Shown piece by piece: positions 1 to 9,617 of a stretch of 64,000 nt of DNA. The notes below the pieces were generated by a model. That model made no database searches, was not told the DNA's origin, and saw only the letters and a program-made list of their open reading frames with translations. The number at the start of each line of letters is the position of its first letter. The stretch's first letter is position 1. Origin of the DNA: Paractinoplanes atraurantiacus (lineage in GTDB: Bacteria > Actinomycetota > Actinomycetes > Mycobacteriales > Micromonosporaceae); NCBI RefSeq assembly GCF_900215205.1, contig NZ_OBDY01000001.1, positions 492,786 through 556,785 on the forward strand, read 5' to 3'. A program made the translations under genes and the position numbers.

Positions 1-80
1 ACGCGGCGGAGATCGGCAAGGCGCTTGCCGCCGATCTCCTCGACGCCGGCGCCGATACCCTGATGGGGAGCACAGAATGA
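1..80 (+). CDS. hemC: Porphobilinogen deaminase, C-terminal end (partial)
   Basis: Only the last 25 codons are in the window, reading AAEIGKALAADLLDAGADTL and ending at a TGA at 78-80. The sequence resembles the usual HemC tail (GxxLAxxLLxxGAxxLL). The stop overlaps the start of the next gene (ATGA at 77-80), and that gene is the HemD fusion, so the expected hemC-hemD-hemB order supports the call. HemC polymerises four porphobilinogens into hydroxymethylbilane, the substrate of HemD. The identification rests on this short tail and on context. Confidence 0.75.
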   Translation, partial: AAEIGKALAADLLDAGADTLMGSTE

Positions 81-1663
81 CCACCCGCACCGCCCGCAAG
101 CCAGCCGGACGCATCGCGTTCGTCGGCGCCGGACCCGGCGACCCCGAGCTGCTGACCCGCCGTGCCCACGCCGCGCTCACCGATGCCGACCAGGTGGTCT
201 ACGACCGGGGCGTTCCCGAGTCCCTGCTGACCGCGATCCGGGCCGAGGCCAAGCCGGACACCCAGTTCAGCCCCGCCGAGGGCGCGCCCGGCGACGTCGC
301 CAAGGTGCTGCTCTCGGCCGCGAAATCCGGCCTGTCGGCCGTGCACCTCGTGGCCGGTGACCCGTTCGGCCACGAGTCCGTGGTCAAGGAGGTGCAGGCG
401 GTCGCCCGCACCGCTGTGCACTTCGAGGTCGTCCCGGGCCTGGGCCAGGCCGAGGGCGTAGCCACGTACGCCGGTGTCCCGCTGCCCGGCGTCCGCGTCA
501 CCGCCGACGTCGGCGACGTCACCACCCTCGACTTCGACGCGCTGGCCGCGGCCGCCCTCAAGGGCTCGTTCGCCGTGGCGGTCGACGCCGGCGACCTGGC
601 CGCCGTCCGCGACGGCCTGCTCGCCTCGGGCGTCGAGCCGGGCACCACGGTCGCGGTGACCGGCGACGGCACCGGCGAGACCCAGTACACGACGACGTCC
701 ACGGTCGACAGCTTCGTCGCCGCGGCGCTCGGCTTCACCGGCCGGGTCGTGCTCACGGTCGGCGGCGACGTCGCCGAGCGCGACGCGATGAGCTGGTGGG
801 AGAACCGCCCGCTCTACGGCTGGAAGGTCCTGGTGCCGCGCACCAAGGAGCAGGCCGGCGCGATGAGCGCCCGGCTGCGCGCCTACGGTGCCATCCCGTG
901 CGAGGTGCCGACCATCGCGGTCGAGCCGCCCCGCACCCCGGCCCAGATGGAGCGTGCGGTCAAGGGCCTGGTCGACGGCCGGTACGCCTGGGTCGTCTTC
1001 ACCTCGGTCAACGCGGTCCGCGCGGTCTGGGAGAAATTCGACGAGCACGGTCTCGACGCCCGCCACTTCGGCGGCGTCAAGATCGCCTGCATCGGTGAGG
1101 CCACGGCCGAGGCCGTGCGCGCCTTCGGCATCCAGCCCGAGCTGGTGCCCGCGGGCGACCAGTCCAGCGAGGGCCTGCTGGCCGAGTTCTCGCCGCACGA
1201 CGAGATCCTCGACCCGGTCGGCCGGGTGCTGCTGCCGCGGGCCGACATCGCCACCGAGACGCTGGCCGCCGGCCTGATCGAGCGGGGCTGGGAGGTGGAC
1301 GACGTGACCGCCTACCGGACGGTCCGGGCCGCGCCGCCGCCGGCCGAGATCCGCGACGCGATCAAGTCGGGTGGCTTCGACGCGGTGCTGTTCACCTCGT
1401 CCTCCACCGTCCGCAACCTGGTCGGCATCGCCGGCAAGCCGCACGCCCGCACGGTCGTCGCGGTGATCGGCCCGAAGACCGCCGAGACGGCCACCGAGTT
1501 CGGCCTGCGCGTCGACGTCCAGCCCCAGCACGCCTCCGTGCCGGACCTGGTCGAGGCGCTGGCGTCGTACGCGGTGGAGCTGCGCGAGAAGCTGGCCGCG
1601 ATGCCGGCCAAGCAGCGCCGCGGCTCGAAGGTCCAGGGACCCACAGCCCTTCGCTTCCGCTAG
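77..1663 (+). CDS. hemD: Uroporphyrinogen-III C-methyltransferase / uroporphyrinogen-III synthase fusion
   Basis: The protein has 528 residues and two enzymes fused. Residues about 10-245 look like a tetrapyrrole methylase (SAM-dependent uroporphyrinogen-III methyltransferase, CobA type), with a [11 protein letters not shown] glycine-rich loop near residue 16, [13 protein letters not shown] and [10 protein letters not shown] segments. Residues about 250-510 are a HemD fold beginning [14 protein letters not shown]. HemD closes hydroxymethylbilane to uroporphyrinogen III; the methylase diverts it toward siroheme and cobalamin, so the fusion sits at the branch point. This arrangement is common in Actinobacteria. 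The ATG at 77 overlaps the hemC stop, implying translational coupling, and hemB follows after 10 bases. The methylase half departs from canonical CobA (the GGDPF loop is AGDPF and the N-terminal motif is modified), so its activity is less certain than that of the synthase half. Confidence 0.93.
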   Translation: MTTRTARKPAGRIAFVGAGPGDPELLTRRAHAALTDADQVVYDRGVPESLLTAIRAEAKPDTQFSPAEGAPGDVAKVLLSAAKSGLSAVHLVAGDPFGHESVVKEVQAVARTAVHFEVVPGLGQAEGVATYAGVPLPGVRVTADVGDVTTLDFDALAAAALKGSFAVAVDAGDLAAVRDGLLASGVEPGTTVAVTGDGTGETQYTTTSTVDSFVAAALGFTGRVVLTVGGDVAERDAMSWWENRPLYGWKVLVPRTKEQAGAMSARLRAYGAIPCEVPTIAVEPPRTPAQMERAVKGLVDGRYAWVVFTSVNAVRAVWEKFDEHGLDARHFGGVKIACIGEATAEAVRAFGIQPELVPAGDQSSEGLLAEFSPHDEILDPVGRVLLPRADIATETLAAGLIERGWEVDDVTAYRTVRAAPPPAEIRDAIKSGGFDAVLFTSSSTVRNLVGIAGKPHARTVVAVIGPKTAETATEFGLRVDVQPQHASVPDLVEALASYAVELREKLAAMPAKQRRGSKVQGPTALRFR

Positions 1664-1673
1664 GAGCGCCCCG

Positions 1674-2657
1674 ATGTCGTACCCCGAGATCCGTCCCCGC
1701 CGCCTGCGCCGCTCGCCGGCCATGCGGCGGCTCGTGGAAGAGGTCCGGCTCTCGCCGGCCGAGCTGGTCCTGCCCCTCTTCCTGAAAGAGGGGCTGACCG
1801 AGCCGCGCGAGATCAGCTCGCTGCCCGGCGTCATGCAGCACTCGCGCGAGTCGCTGCGCAAGGCCGCGCACGAGGCGGTGTCGGCCGGCGTCGGCGGCCT
1901 GATGCTGTTCGGCGTGCCGACCAACGAGCACAAGGACGAGACCGGGTCGGCCGGCCTCGACCCCGACGGCATCCTCAACGTCGGCATCCGCGACCTGATC
2001 GCCGAGGTCGGCGACTCCACGGTCGTGATGGGCGACCTGTGCCTGGACGAGTTCACCTCGCACGGGCACTGCGGTGTGCTGGCCGCCGACGGGTCGGTCG
2101 ACAACGACGCCACGCTGCCGCTCTACGCCCAGATGGCCGTGGCGCAGGCCGACGCCGGCGTCCACATGGTCGGCCCGTCCGGGATGATGGACGGCCAGAT
2201 CGGCGTCGTCCGCAAGGCCCTCGACGAGGCGAACTACCAGGACGTCTCGATCCTGGCCTACTCGGCGAAGTATGCGGGCGCCTTCTACGGCCCGTTCCGT
2301 GAGGCCGTCGAGTCGACCCTGCAGGGCGACCGCCGGCAGTACCAGCAGGACCCGCCGAACCTGCGCGAGGCGCTGCGCGAGGTAGACCTCGACATCGCCG
2401 AGGGCGCCGACATCGTCATGGTCAAGCCGGGCCTGCCCTACCTCGACGTGATCGCGGCGATCCGCGAGCGCGTCACCGTCCCGGTCGCGGCCTACCAGGT
2501 CTCCGGCGAGTACGCGATGGTCGAGGCGGCCGCCCGCAACGGCTGGATCGACCGTGACCGGGTCATCCTGGAGTCGCTGACCTCGATCAAGCGGGCCGGC
2601 GCGCAGATCACCCTCACCTACTGGGCGACCGAGGTCGCCCAGAAGCTCCGCTACTAG
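1674..2657 (+). CDS. hemB: Delta-aminolevulinic acid dehydratase (porphobilinogen synthase)
   Basis: The protein has 327 residues, the normal HemB length. It condenses two 5-aminolevulinate molecules to porphobilinogen in the cytoplasm. The two Schiff-base lysines are visible at K199 ([13 protein letters not shown]) and K251 ([11 protein letters not shown]). The metal loop reads [14 protein letters not shown] (residues 121-134): Cys123 and Cys133 are present but the middle ligand of the zinc-type triad is Asp125, so it is intermediate between Zn-type (C-C-C) and Mg-type (D-D/A) enzymes. An AGGAG ribosome binding site lies 7 bases before ATG 1674. The stop codon shares bases with the stop of the converging nuclease gene (CTAG at 2654-2657). 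Confidence 0.98.
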   Translation: MSYPEIRPRRLRRSPAMRRLVEEVRLSPAELVLPLFLKEGLTEPREISSLPGVMQHSRESLRKAAHEAVSAGVGGLMLFGVPTNEHKDETGSAGLDPDGILNVGIRDLIAEVGDSTVVMGDLCLDEFTSHGHCGVLAADGSVDNDATLPLYAQMAVAQADAGVHMVGPSGMMDGQIGVVRKALDEANYQDVSILAYSAKYAGAFYGPFREAVESTLQGDRRQYQQDPPNLREALREVDLDIAEGADIVMVKPGLPYLDVIAAIRERVTVPVAAYQVSGEYAMVEAAARNGWIDRDRVILESLTSIKRAGAQITLTYWATEVAQKLRY

Positions 2658-4987
2658 TCGTCGTTGACGATCGTCCCGGCGCCGCTTCCGTCGATCAGGC
2701 GGACGGCGTCGAGGGCGACGATCTCCAGCGTGAGCGTCTCATCCGACTCGCGCAGCCGATCACCGCGCACCTGCACCGGGAAGTCGACGGTGACCGCGCC
2801 GGCCGGGATGATCCGGCAGCCCAGGTACGGATCGAAGTCGGCCAGGGGCAGCGTCGTCGTGCCCGGCACGGTCGTGGCGCAGACGGTGATCGCCCGGCTC
2901 AGCGGCCGGGTCAGCGTCACCGGGAAGACCAGCGCCACCTTGCCTGAGTTGCCCTCCACCACCCGCGCATCGCCGACCGAGACGCCGGCGCGGGCGTGGA
3001 AGCGGGCCACCTGCGGATCGTGGTCGCTGGTGCCGTCGGAGAAGTCGGCGTTGATGTGGGCCGACCGCATGTCGATCAGGTCGCGGTAGAACCCGTCGTT
3101 GACGAAGAGGTGGTCGAGCGTCTGGGCCTGGCCCTCGAAGACGTACGAGTAGGCGGCCGCGGGCGCGTCGGCGACCAGGTCGTCCCACAGGTTGTGCAGG
3201 CCGGTGCCGTAGAGCGGGCCGAGCTGGTCGCCCGGGTTGGCCGGGACCGGATCGTCGGGGCGCGGGAAGACATTCAGGTCGCCGCCGAGGACGACCCGTG
3301 CGTGCGGGTCGGCCGCTTCGATGGCGTCGACGATCGCCGCCCCGTACGCCGCCTGCTCCCGCCTCTGACCCACACGGGTGTCGGGACCGGACGAGAAGTG
3401 GTTGCTGATCGCCCACAGCGTCCCGCCCGGGGCCGCGGTGACCTCGAAGAGGGCCACCTGCGGGGCGCGGGTGTAGACGTTGGCGCCGTCGACGCCGGTC
3501 GACACGTCGACGTCGGCCGGGAGCACGGCGTTGAGCGTCTTCGGGTTCGACACCTCGGCGTTGCTGGGCAGGGGAGCGCCCCGGTAGGTCACCTGCGGCA
3601 TGAGGCCGAGGACGGGGTCGGTCGGGCGGGCCGGCGCGAGCCGCAGACGATCCGTACGGAAAAGGAAACCGGAGACGATGCCACGCGCGTCGGCGCCGCT
3701 GCGGTCGAAGGCCGCGTCGTACCCCCGGCCGATCTTCAGGGCCAGTTCCTGCAACGCGTCCGGCTTGCCGTCGGCGGCGTCGCAGGCCAGCCTGCCGCCG
3801 GCGACCCGGCAGATGTCCTGGTCCTCGGCCTCTTGCACGAGCAGCAGGTCGGGGCGGTGCAGGTCGTTGCTGATCTGTTCGGCGATGCGGGCCAGCCGCT
3901 CGTCGTACGCGACCTGGCTGACCGGCACGTAGTCGAACGGTGGCCGGACGCCCGGGCAGCCGGTGTTGCCGGCGAAGTCGCAGCCGTCGGTGGGGTCGTC
4001 GCGGAAGTCGTACAGGTTTTCCAGGTTGAAGGTGGAGATCGCCAGGTCGTGGCCGCCGCGACCGGGCGGGTTGTTGCGCGCCGGGTCGGGCCCACGGTCG
4101 TACGCGATGCCGCCGACCTGAATGCCGTATTTGCCGAATGCGTAGTAGACGCCGCCGACCGCGTCCTCCCGCACCCGGTCGAAGGTGCGGGCGGCGGGCA
4201 GCACGACGCTGCTGTCACCGGCGGCGGCCTTCACACCCATCGGGCCCAGCATGATCCGGTTCGGGTTGCCGTTGTCCACCGCGCCCGGCAGGTCATCGAG
4301 GGGGTGCGCGTCCCGGAAGACCCTTCGGCTGTACGGATCTTCGCGGTCCAGCAGCGGGTCGTCGCGGTCGATGAGCCACGTCTCGGCGTCATCCGTGGAC
4401 GCGTACGTCTTGGTGTTGGAGACGGCGGCGGAGCCTTTCCGCACGCGGAGCTGGGCGCCCTCGTGGCGCTCCCAGTCGAGCGGCGGAACCGCGTCGTCGA
4501 TCTGGATCTCGGTGCTGACGTCGAGGCCGGTGGCGAGGGTGGTGACCCATTCGGCGCTGGTCAGCTCGGTGAGGTTGAAGTATTCGGCGACCCGGGCGTT
4601 GACGACGATCTCGTCGCCGACCTTGGGGGCGTAACCGCCGATGAGGGTGGTGAACGAGCCCATGTAGACGAAGACGCCGTCGGAGCTGGCCGGGTCGCCG
4701 TCGGTGTCGGTTTTGCGGCTTTGCAGGAAGAAGCCGTACTGCTCGACGCCGGCGTCGGTGTGGGAGAGCGCGAGCTGGGCGACGACGCCGCGCACCTGAT
4801 GTTTGGCGCTGCTGGATCCGTTGCCGCTGGCCGGGGCGTACGGCGATCTGGCGTTGACGCCTTGCACCGCGCCGACCGTCAGTGGTGGGTCGGCCGCGTG
4901 CGCCACCCCGGGCAGGAGCACGCCGAGGGCGAGGATCGGCGCCGTGAAGAGCGCGCCCAGCAGGTGAGTCCCTCCACGACGGACCAT
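2654..4987 (-). CDS. Secreted endonuclease/exonuclease/phosphatase-family nuclease with Calx-beta tail
   Basis: With the ATG at 4987 the protein has 777 residues and starts with a clear Sec signal peptide ([14 protein letters not shown]... ending [10 protein letters not shown]). The middle contains an N-terminal OB-like region (residues about 35-300) and an EEP nuclease domain with [47 protein letters not shown] and [11 protein letters not shown], which match the acidic, Asn and His active-site segments of the family. The last about 110 residues look like a Calx-beta repeat ([17 protein letters not shown] ... DETLTLEI). The plan resembles bacterial ExeM/NucH-type extracellular DNases, so extracellular DNA scavenging is likely. 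The open frame extends upstream to 5071, but the extra 28 residues precede a good signal peptide and are rejected. Confidence 0.85.
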   Translation of the reverse strand: MVRRGGTHLLGALFTAPILALGVLLPGVAHAADPPLTVGAVQGVNARSPYAPASGNGSSSAKHQVRGVVAQLALSHTDAGVEQYGFFLQSRKTDTDGDPASSDGVFVYMGSFTTLIGGYAPKVGDEIVVNARVAEYFNLTELTSAEWVTTLATGLDVSTEIQIDDAVPPLDWERHEGAQLRVRKGSAAVSNTKTYASTDDAETWLIDRDDPLLDREDPYSRRVFRDAHPLDDLPGAVDNGNPNRIMLGPMGVKAAAGDSSVVLPAARTFDRVREDAVGGVYYAFGKYGIQVGGIAYDRGPDPARNNPPGRGGHDLAISTFNLENLYDFRDDPTDGCDFAGNTGCPGVRPPFDYVPVSQVAYDERLARIAEQISNDLHRPDLLLVQEAEDQDICRVAGGRLACDAADGKPDALQELALKIGRGYDAAFDRSGADARGIVSGFLFRTDRLRLAPARPTDPVLGLMPQVTYRGAPLPSNAEVSNPKTLNAVLPADVDVSTGVDGANVYTRAPQVALFEVTAAPGGTLWAISNHFSSGPDTRVGQRREQAAYGAAIVDAIEAADPHARVVLGGDLNVFPRPDDPVPANPGDQLGPLYGTGLHNLWDDLVADAPAAAYSYVFEGQAQTLDHLFVNDGFYRDLIDMRSAHINADFSDGTSDHDPQVARFHARAGVSVGDARVVEGNSGKVALVFPVTLTRPLSRAITVCATTVPGTTTLPLADFDPYLGCRIIPAGAVTVDFPVQVRGDRLRESDETLTLEIVALDAVRLIDGSGAGTIVNDD

Positions 4988-5015
4988 ACGCCCGACAGTA
5001 GAGCAGAGGTCGAAC

Positions 5016-6035
5016 CTAGTCGATGGGTTCGAGGCTTTGGACGAGTTGTGACACGTCGGCCCCGTACTCAAACCAGTCGCGATCGGGCAGATAGCCCAGC
5101 TCGGCGTTCACCTTGAGCATGGATTCGCTGTGCTGCGCGTTCCAGGTCTGCACTTCGCGCAGGTCGGGTTCGGCCCGGCGCAGCTCGAACAGCATGCGCG
5201 CCTTGATCGCCCGGTCGATGCCGTAGCCGCGGTGGTCGCGGACGACGATCGTGTCGTACTGGTCGGCCCGCTCCGGGTGCTGGGCGGGGACGACGACCTC
5301 GGTGAGGCCGGCGACGACTCCGGTGGACTCGTGGATGGCGAGGACGATGTACGGCTTGAGGCCGCGCTTGTGCAGCGTTTCGAGCGAGTCGCGGAGCCGT
5401 TGCGGGTCGGAGGAGCGGGGAGCGAGGTCGAGATCTTCGTCGTCGTCCTGCGCTTCGAGCTTGGCTTGCGCGTACGCCTCGAGAAGGTGATCCGGGGGTC
5501 CGCCCGGGTGGTACTCGACCCGGTAGCCGGCGCCGATGGCGGTGGCCATGGCGTCGAGGGCGGGCCAGTCCACCCCGGACAGGGTGAGCACACTGCGGGT
5601 TTCGACGTATTCGCGCTCGAATCCGAGCGACTCGTAGAAGGCGATGGCCGGGGTGCCGCCGATGGCTTCGACCCCGATGGTGGAGAAGCCTTCGAGGTAG
5701 GCCCGCCGGGCGGCGACGGCGACGAGTTGCCGCCCGAGCCCGCGGCGCCGCAGCCGCGGATGCACCATGATCTCGAGCACGCCGATGTCGCCGAGCAGCA
5801 GCATGCTGACGTGCGCGAAGATCTCGCTCTCGCCCTCGGGTAACCGGTCGTCCTCGGCGACCCAGCTGATCCGCCGCTCGCCGGGCATCGTCTCGGCGAG
5901 GTAGTCACGGACCTGAACGTCCTGCCACGGCGGGTCGTCGGGGAGGTCGGTGGCCAGCACCGCGTTCACCGTCTCCACGAGCGACCGGATCTCCGCCGCC
6001 GAGGCGGTCCGGGGATCCCACTCACGCACCCTCAC
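5016..6035 (-). CDS. Tandem GNAT N-acetyltransferase
   Basis: The protein has 339 residues and two GNAT units. The first (about 50-175) has the acetyl-CoA loop LRRRGLGRQLVAVAARRA and a C-terminal AIAFYESLGFERE. The second (about 225-335) has VRDHRGYGIDRAIKARML, TWNAQHSESMLKVNAELGY. Such tandem proteins are widespread in Actinobacteria (mycothiol synthase MshD has this plan), but I see no feature that fixes the substrate. The start is placed at GTG 6035; a second in-frame GTG lies at 6029. The open frame extends to 6248 over the end of the next gene, but the sequence beyond 6035 does not look like GNAT protein. Confidence 0.82.
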   Translation of the reverse strand: MRVREWDPRTASAAEIRSLVETVNAVLATDLPDDPPWQDVQVRDYLAETMPGERRISWVAEDDRLPEGESEIFAHVSMLLLGDIGVLEIMVHPRLRRRGLGRQLVAVAARRAYLEGFSTIGVEAIGGTPAIAFYESLGFEREYVETRSVLTLSGVDWPALDAMATAIGAGYRVEYHPGGPPDHLLEAYAQAKLEAQDDDEDLDLAPRSSDPQRLRDSLETLHKRGLKPYIVLAIHESTGVVAGLTEVVVPAQHPERADQYDTIVVRDHRGYGIDRAIKARMLFELRRAEPDLREVQTWNAQHSESMLKVNAELGYLPDRDWFEYGADVSQLVQSLEPID

Positions 6036-6123
6036 CCGTACAGCTTGCCGGTAACGGTGCCCTATGGGAAGGTCTGGGCCCGTAAATGTGTAGGTATCGT
6101 CACTGTGCGTGCAAGTTTGACCC

Positions 6124-8109
6124 TCAACCGCGGCTGCGCCGCCCATAATCGTTGGCCGCCTCGAAGACCTTCTGCGCGTACGGCCGAACGGCGTTGTACG
6201 AGAAAATCGCATCCCACCAGGCATCGGCCCGTGCCAGGTCACGCCCACCCTGGCACAGGTAGGTGCCCGCGGTCAGTGACGCATCGTCGATGTCGTTGGG
6301 GTCGGCCGTCCCGTTGTTGTCGGCGTCCACCTTGTACTGGTTCCAGGTCGCCGGAATGAACTGGAGAGGCCCGACGGCCCGGTCATAGGTGGTGTCGTTG
6401 TCGAGCGCCCCACGGTCGGAATCCGGAATGAGCTGCCGCCCACCCTTCCCGTCGAGCGGCAACCCGAAGATCCCCGGCTGGACCACACCGTCGGCCCCCA
6501 GCACGGACCCGTTGGCACTGCCGTGATCAGACTCGACCTTGGCAATGGCGGCGATGGTGGTCCAGCTGAGATGACAGTTCGGCATGGTCTTGGCCAGAAC
6601 CAGCTCGGTGTACGCATAGGCCTGCACCGCCACAACCGGAATGCCGACCTTGGTGCCCACCTGCCCCGCCCACCCGGCCAGGGCATCGGCCGGCCGCCCC
6701 CCACTCTGGGCAGGCGCGGTGGGAGCAATGGTCGCCGCGCCCGTGGTGGTGCCCGGCCCGGTGGGCAGCCCAGTTGACCCTGTTCCCGGCACGCCACTGG
6801 GCACCCCCACGGGGGCGCTGCCCACCGGCGCACTCCCCACGGGCAGCCCACCCGGAACGGCAGCCGACGGCACAGCCCCACCACCGGCCTCCAGCGGGAA
6901 GGCGGGCGTCGCGCTGGGGTTGGGTGCCGCCTTCAAGGCCTCAGGCACCAGATAGGCCCCCGCGGTGCCGGCCGCCCCGAGAAGCAGAACCGCCACAACC
7001 GCCGGCACGACAAGCCGCCCGCTGGGCCGCTTGGCCCAGGCCGCGGTCCCACGCCCGACCCGCCCCGCAAGCCGCACGGGAGCCGCTTGCCGAAGGCCGC
7101 CGCTCCGCTGCTTGGCGTGCTTCGCTTCGCCGCCCTTGACCCCAGCCCCAGAAGCCGCAGCCCCGTCACCCGCCCCCGACCCGCCACTCTTCTCGGCGCC
7201 GTCGGTCGTGCCCGTGCCGCTGCTCTTCTCGGCGCCGTCGGTCTTGCCTGAGCCGCTGCTCTTCTCGGCGCTGTCGGCTTTGTCCGTGCCGCTGTCCTTC
7301 TTCGTGCCGTCGGTCTTGTCCGCGCCTTCGACCTTGGTCGGGCTGCCGTTCTTGCTTGCGCTGCTGGTTGCGCCGGTCTTGGTGGCGATCTCATCCTTGC
7401 TCACGGTCGCCTCGGCCTGGTCGGCCTTCGTTCCTGAGCCGCCCGAGCTCGACGCGGCACTCGAGGAAGCGGCCCCGGCCAATTCCGCATCGGTGCCGGC
7501 CGAAGGGGCGGAACTCACGCCCGTGTGTTCACCTGCGGCCGAGGGGCGGTCGCCGCTCGACGTCGTATTGATGCCTTTTGTCTCTCCGGCGGTGCCGTCA
7601 GTCGCCGCTGTCCCCGTCGTGGTGATCGAGGGACCTGCTCCGATCGACGGTCCCGCTCCGATCGACGGAGCCGCGCCGCCCGACTGTGCTTTCTCAACCG
7701 AGGTGCTGGCCCCCGAGCTCGCAGTTCCGGTCTCGCCCGCAGGCGCGCCCTTGTTGTCCGCTCCGCTCGCCGGACTGACGGCATCCTTCGGCCCATCCAG
7801 CGTGGCGGCGGCGTCCTTCGGCCCGTCCACCGGGCTAGCGGCGTCGTTCGGGCTGCCCGGTGGGGTGGCGGCGTCGTTAGGCCCGTCCGGTGGGGTGACG
7901 ACATCGTTCGGCTTGCCTTGCGGGGCGGCGGCGGTGTCGGTCGGCTCGCTTCGCGGGGCGGCGGCGCTTATCGCCGTCGACGCGTCGGGGGCCGCGCCGG
8001 AACTGGCCAGCGGCCCGCCCTGGTGCGGCGCCGAGGCGCGCAGCTCGGGCTTGGTCACCTGGTCCTTCTGCCGCTTCACCACGCGGACGACACTACCCAA
8101 CCCGAGCAT
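6124..8109 (-). CDS. Membrane-anchored lytic transglycosylase with long disordered N-terminus
   Basis: The protein has about 661 residues. Residues 1-330 are low-complexity Ala/Ser/Gly/Asp/Lys repeats, including GPNDAATPPGSPNDAA-like and KTDGAEKSSGTG-like units. One membrane segment follows (LVVPAVVAVLLLGAAGTAGAYL), then a Pro/Gly linker with repeated APVGS. The C-terminal about 190 residues form a goose-type/SLT transglycosylase domain with AKVESDHG (catalytic Glu) and VGPLQFIPATWNQY, like MltB-type enzymes that cleave peptidoglycan to 1,6-anhydro products. Topology implies a cytoplasmic tail and an outside catalytic domain. The start is uncertain: ATG 8109 is used, but GTG 8082 lies 6 bases after a TAGTGT hexamer and would suit a leaderless mRNA. 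A calcium-binding-like DADNNGTADPNDID stretch is also present. Confidence 0.88.
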   Translation of the reverse strand: MLGLGSVVRVVKRQKDQVTKPELRASAPHQGGPLASSGAAPDASTAISAAAPRSEPTDTAAAPQGKPNDVVTPPDGPNDAATPPGSPNDAASPVDGPKDAAATLDGPKDAVSPASGADNKGAPAGETGTASSGASTSVEKAQSGGAAPSIGAGPSIGAGPSITTTGTAATDGTAGETKGINTTSSGDRPSAAGEHTGVSSAPSAGTDAELAGAASSSAASSSGGSGTKADQAEATVSKDEIATKTGATSSASKNGSPTKVEGADKTDGTKKDSGTDKADSAEKSSGSGKTDGAEKSSGTGTTDGAEKSGGSGAGDGAAASGAGVKGGEAKHAKQRSGGLRQAAPVRLAGRVGRGTAAWAKRPSGRLVVPAVVAVLLLGAAGTAGAYLVPEALKAAPNPSATPAFPLEAGGGAVPSAAVPGGLPVGSAPVGSAPVGVPSGVPGTGSTGLPTGPGTTTGAATIAPTAPAQSGGRPADALAGWAGQVGTKVGIPVVAVQAYAYTELVLAKTMPNCHLSWTTIAAIAKVESDHGSANGSVLGADGVVQPGIFGLPLDGKGGRQLIPDSDRGALDNDTTYDRAVGPLQFIPATWNQYKVDADNNGTADPNDIDDASLTAGTYLCQGGRDLARADAWWDAIFSYNAVRPYAQKVFEAANDYGRRSRG

Positions 8110-8132
8110 GGCCGCGAGAGCCCGATTCGAAG

Positions 8133-8165
8133 CCTGTGGATAACTCAGATCCGGCTGTCCACAGG
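8133..8165. promoter_or_regulatory. Inverted DnaA-box-like pair
   Basis: CCTGTGGA at 8133-8140 and TCCACAGG at 8158-8165 form an 8-bp perfect inverted repeat. The left element reads TGTGGATAA (complement of the consensus DnaA box TTATCCACA) and the right reads CTGTCCACA. It lies between the divergent transglycosylase and fmdB genes. DnaA binding is an inference from the match. Confidence 0.45.
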
Positions 8166-8190
8166 GTGAATTCCTGTCGGTGGGAAGCCC

Positions 8191-8196
8191 TACGCT
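8191..8196 (+). promoter_or_regulatory. -10 hexamer TACGCT, probable leaderless start of fmdB
   Basis: TACGCT is followed by 6 bases and then the ATG at 8203, the spacing expected when transcription starts at the start codon. No ribosome binding site precedes the ATG. Confidence 0.5.
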
Positions 8197-8202
8197 TCTC
8201 CT

Positions 8203-8418
8203 ATGCCGCGTTACGAATTCCGCTGCCGCGCCTGTGGCGACACCTTCGAAGTCAACCGCCCCATGCGCGAGGCCTCCGAGCCCACAGACTGCCCCCAGGG
8301 CCACGCCGACACGGTCAAGCTCTTGTCAACGGTCGCCGTCACCGGCCGCACCATCAGCACTCCCACCCCAGGCCCGTCATCCGGCGGCGGCTGCTGCGGA
8401 GGCGCTTGCGGCTGCTGA
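8203..8418 (+). CDS. FmdB-family zinc ribbon protein
   Basis: This 71-residue protein begins MPRYEFRCRACGDTFEVNRP, the N-terminus of the FmdB/CxxC zinc-ribbon family. The second half of the ribbon is altered: DCPQGHAD contains Cys and His rather than a second CxxC. The tail GGGCCGGACGC is Cys/Gly rich and could bind metal. The family's function is not established; some members were proposed to regulate formamidase genes. A second, longer FmdB protein is encoded at 49880-50254. The start is supported by the family N-terminus and a leaderless-type promoter. Confidence 0.85.
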   Translation: MPRYEFRCRACGDTFEVNRPMREASEPTDCPQGHADTVKLLSTVAVTGRTISTPTPGPSSGGGCCGGACGC

Positions 8419-9617
8419 CTCCCCAACCGGTCCTCGCGCCGACCATTCCGCACCGGCCGTCTCGCTTTCACGTCCACGCGCCGACATCGTCGCGCCGACC
8501 AGCCCTTGCTGGTTGTCCTCGCGCAGGCGGCCCGCCGGGCCGGCACCCTGCGGGCCGCCGACCACCCAGCCGGCTTGTCGTCCGCTGGGCTGTCACCTCG
8601 CGCTGGCCCTTGGGTCGACCCGCCGACCGGCCCACCGCCTTGCCGGCTTGTCGTCCGCCGGGCTGTCACCTCGCGCCGGCCCTTGCATCGTCCCGCCGAC
8701 CGGTCCGCTACCCAGCCGGCTCGTCGTCCGCCGGGCTGCCACCTTGCGCTGGCCCCTGCGCCGACCGGCCCACCGCCTTGCCGGCTCGCTGTCCGCCGGG
8801 CTGGCACCCCGTGCCGGTTGTCTGATGCCGGCCGGCTTGCACAGGGTTGCCGTCCGCCGGGGCCGGCACACGTTTGACTCCACGCGGGGTGAGGCCGTGG
8901 CCGCGTTGATCCTGCGCGGGTTGAATCCGTGGCGGCGCTGGTTGCGCGATGACTGGCTGCCGTCTTGCTCCTGTCGATGGATGGTCGCTCACTGATCCTC
9001 GACTGACCGGCTCCAGCGAACTGGACACATCCGATCCCGGCCCCGCGACGAACTACAGACGGAGCGCGGTCGCTCCTGAAACGGCGCAATCGGCGTGCCG
9101 ATCGTTGGTGGTGAGCCCTGAAGGTCGTCCGCTTACGGTGACCTGGCGTATTGAGATGATTAATCCGGCATGGACCTTGGAGCGAGTTCGTTCGGCCGGC
9201 TGGCTATCGGTGTCTGGCCTGGTCGGACGCTTGATTGTGGGCAATTCCACGACTTCGGCCTCCGTGGGAGTGGCGGGGCCGGGAAATGGCGTGACTGGAT
9301 GCCTTCGGGGCTGTTAGCTGGGAAAACGTGGCGACGGGGCGTCCTCGTGGGTGTGTCGGGGGTGTCGCACAAAGTGACTCTCACGGGGGTGGCCGAACGG
9401 GCGGGTGGAACTGGCCGAGAGCGGCGTGTCTTGGCTCGATCCATTTCGTTACGTCACGCGTAGTGCCGTGTGGAAACGTCGATGACCCCTGTGGGTGTCC
9501 TCCGTCCGGGGTCGGCCGCAGCGGGCGGATGGTTACCGTCCGTTTCTACGATGGCCGGTGACGCTGTGATACGGCAGCATGAGATCGCGACTTGCCGAAG
9601 GGGGCGGAGGTTCCACC
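8419..9617. other. Gene-free 1.2-kb stretch
   Basis: No open frame here has both a start signal and recognisable protein sequence. The first 450 bases hold a degenerate tandem repeat (listed separately). The remainder, about 8880-9600, is somewhat less GC-rich and shows no codon-position bias I can defend. A ribosome binding site for the next gene lies at its end (GGAGG at 9606-9610). Confidence 0.6.
8574..8835. repeat. Degenerate tandem repeat, 73-bp unit
   Basis: Copies beginning CTTGTCGTCCGC at 8574, CTTGTCGTCCGCC at 8647 and CTCGTCGTCCGCC at 8720 are exactly 73 bases apart; shortened copies start at 8785 and 8836, and a decayed copy precedes 8574. Each contains a CGGGCTGTCACCT-like core and a CGCCGACCGG segment. 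The 73-base period is not a multiple of three, so it does not encode a peptide repeat. Confidence 0.8.

Noticed and set aside
2996..5116. Open frame of about 706 codons on the plus strand opposite the nuclease gene
   Set aside because: It is a codon-bias shadow: Val/Gly/Arg-rich with no motif, while the minus strand encodes a signal peptide and EEP motifs.
2660..5116. Terminator between hemB and the nuclease gene
   Set aside because: The two genes share stop-codon bases, so no intergenic hairpin can exist there.
8211..9089. Long open frames on both strands of the 8419-9617 stretch
   Set aside because: They run through a 73-bp repeat that is not a multiple of three, so the peptide repeat is not conserved, and there are no ribosome binding sites.
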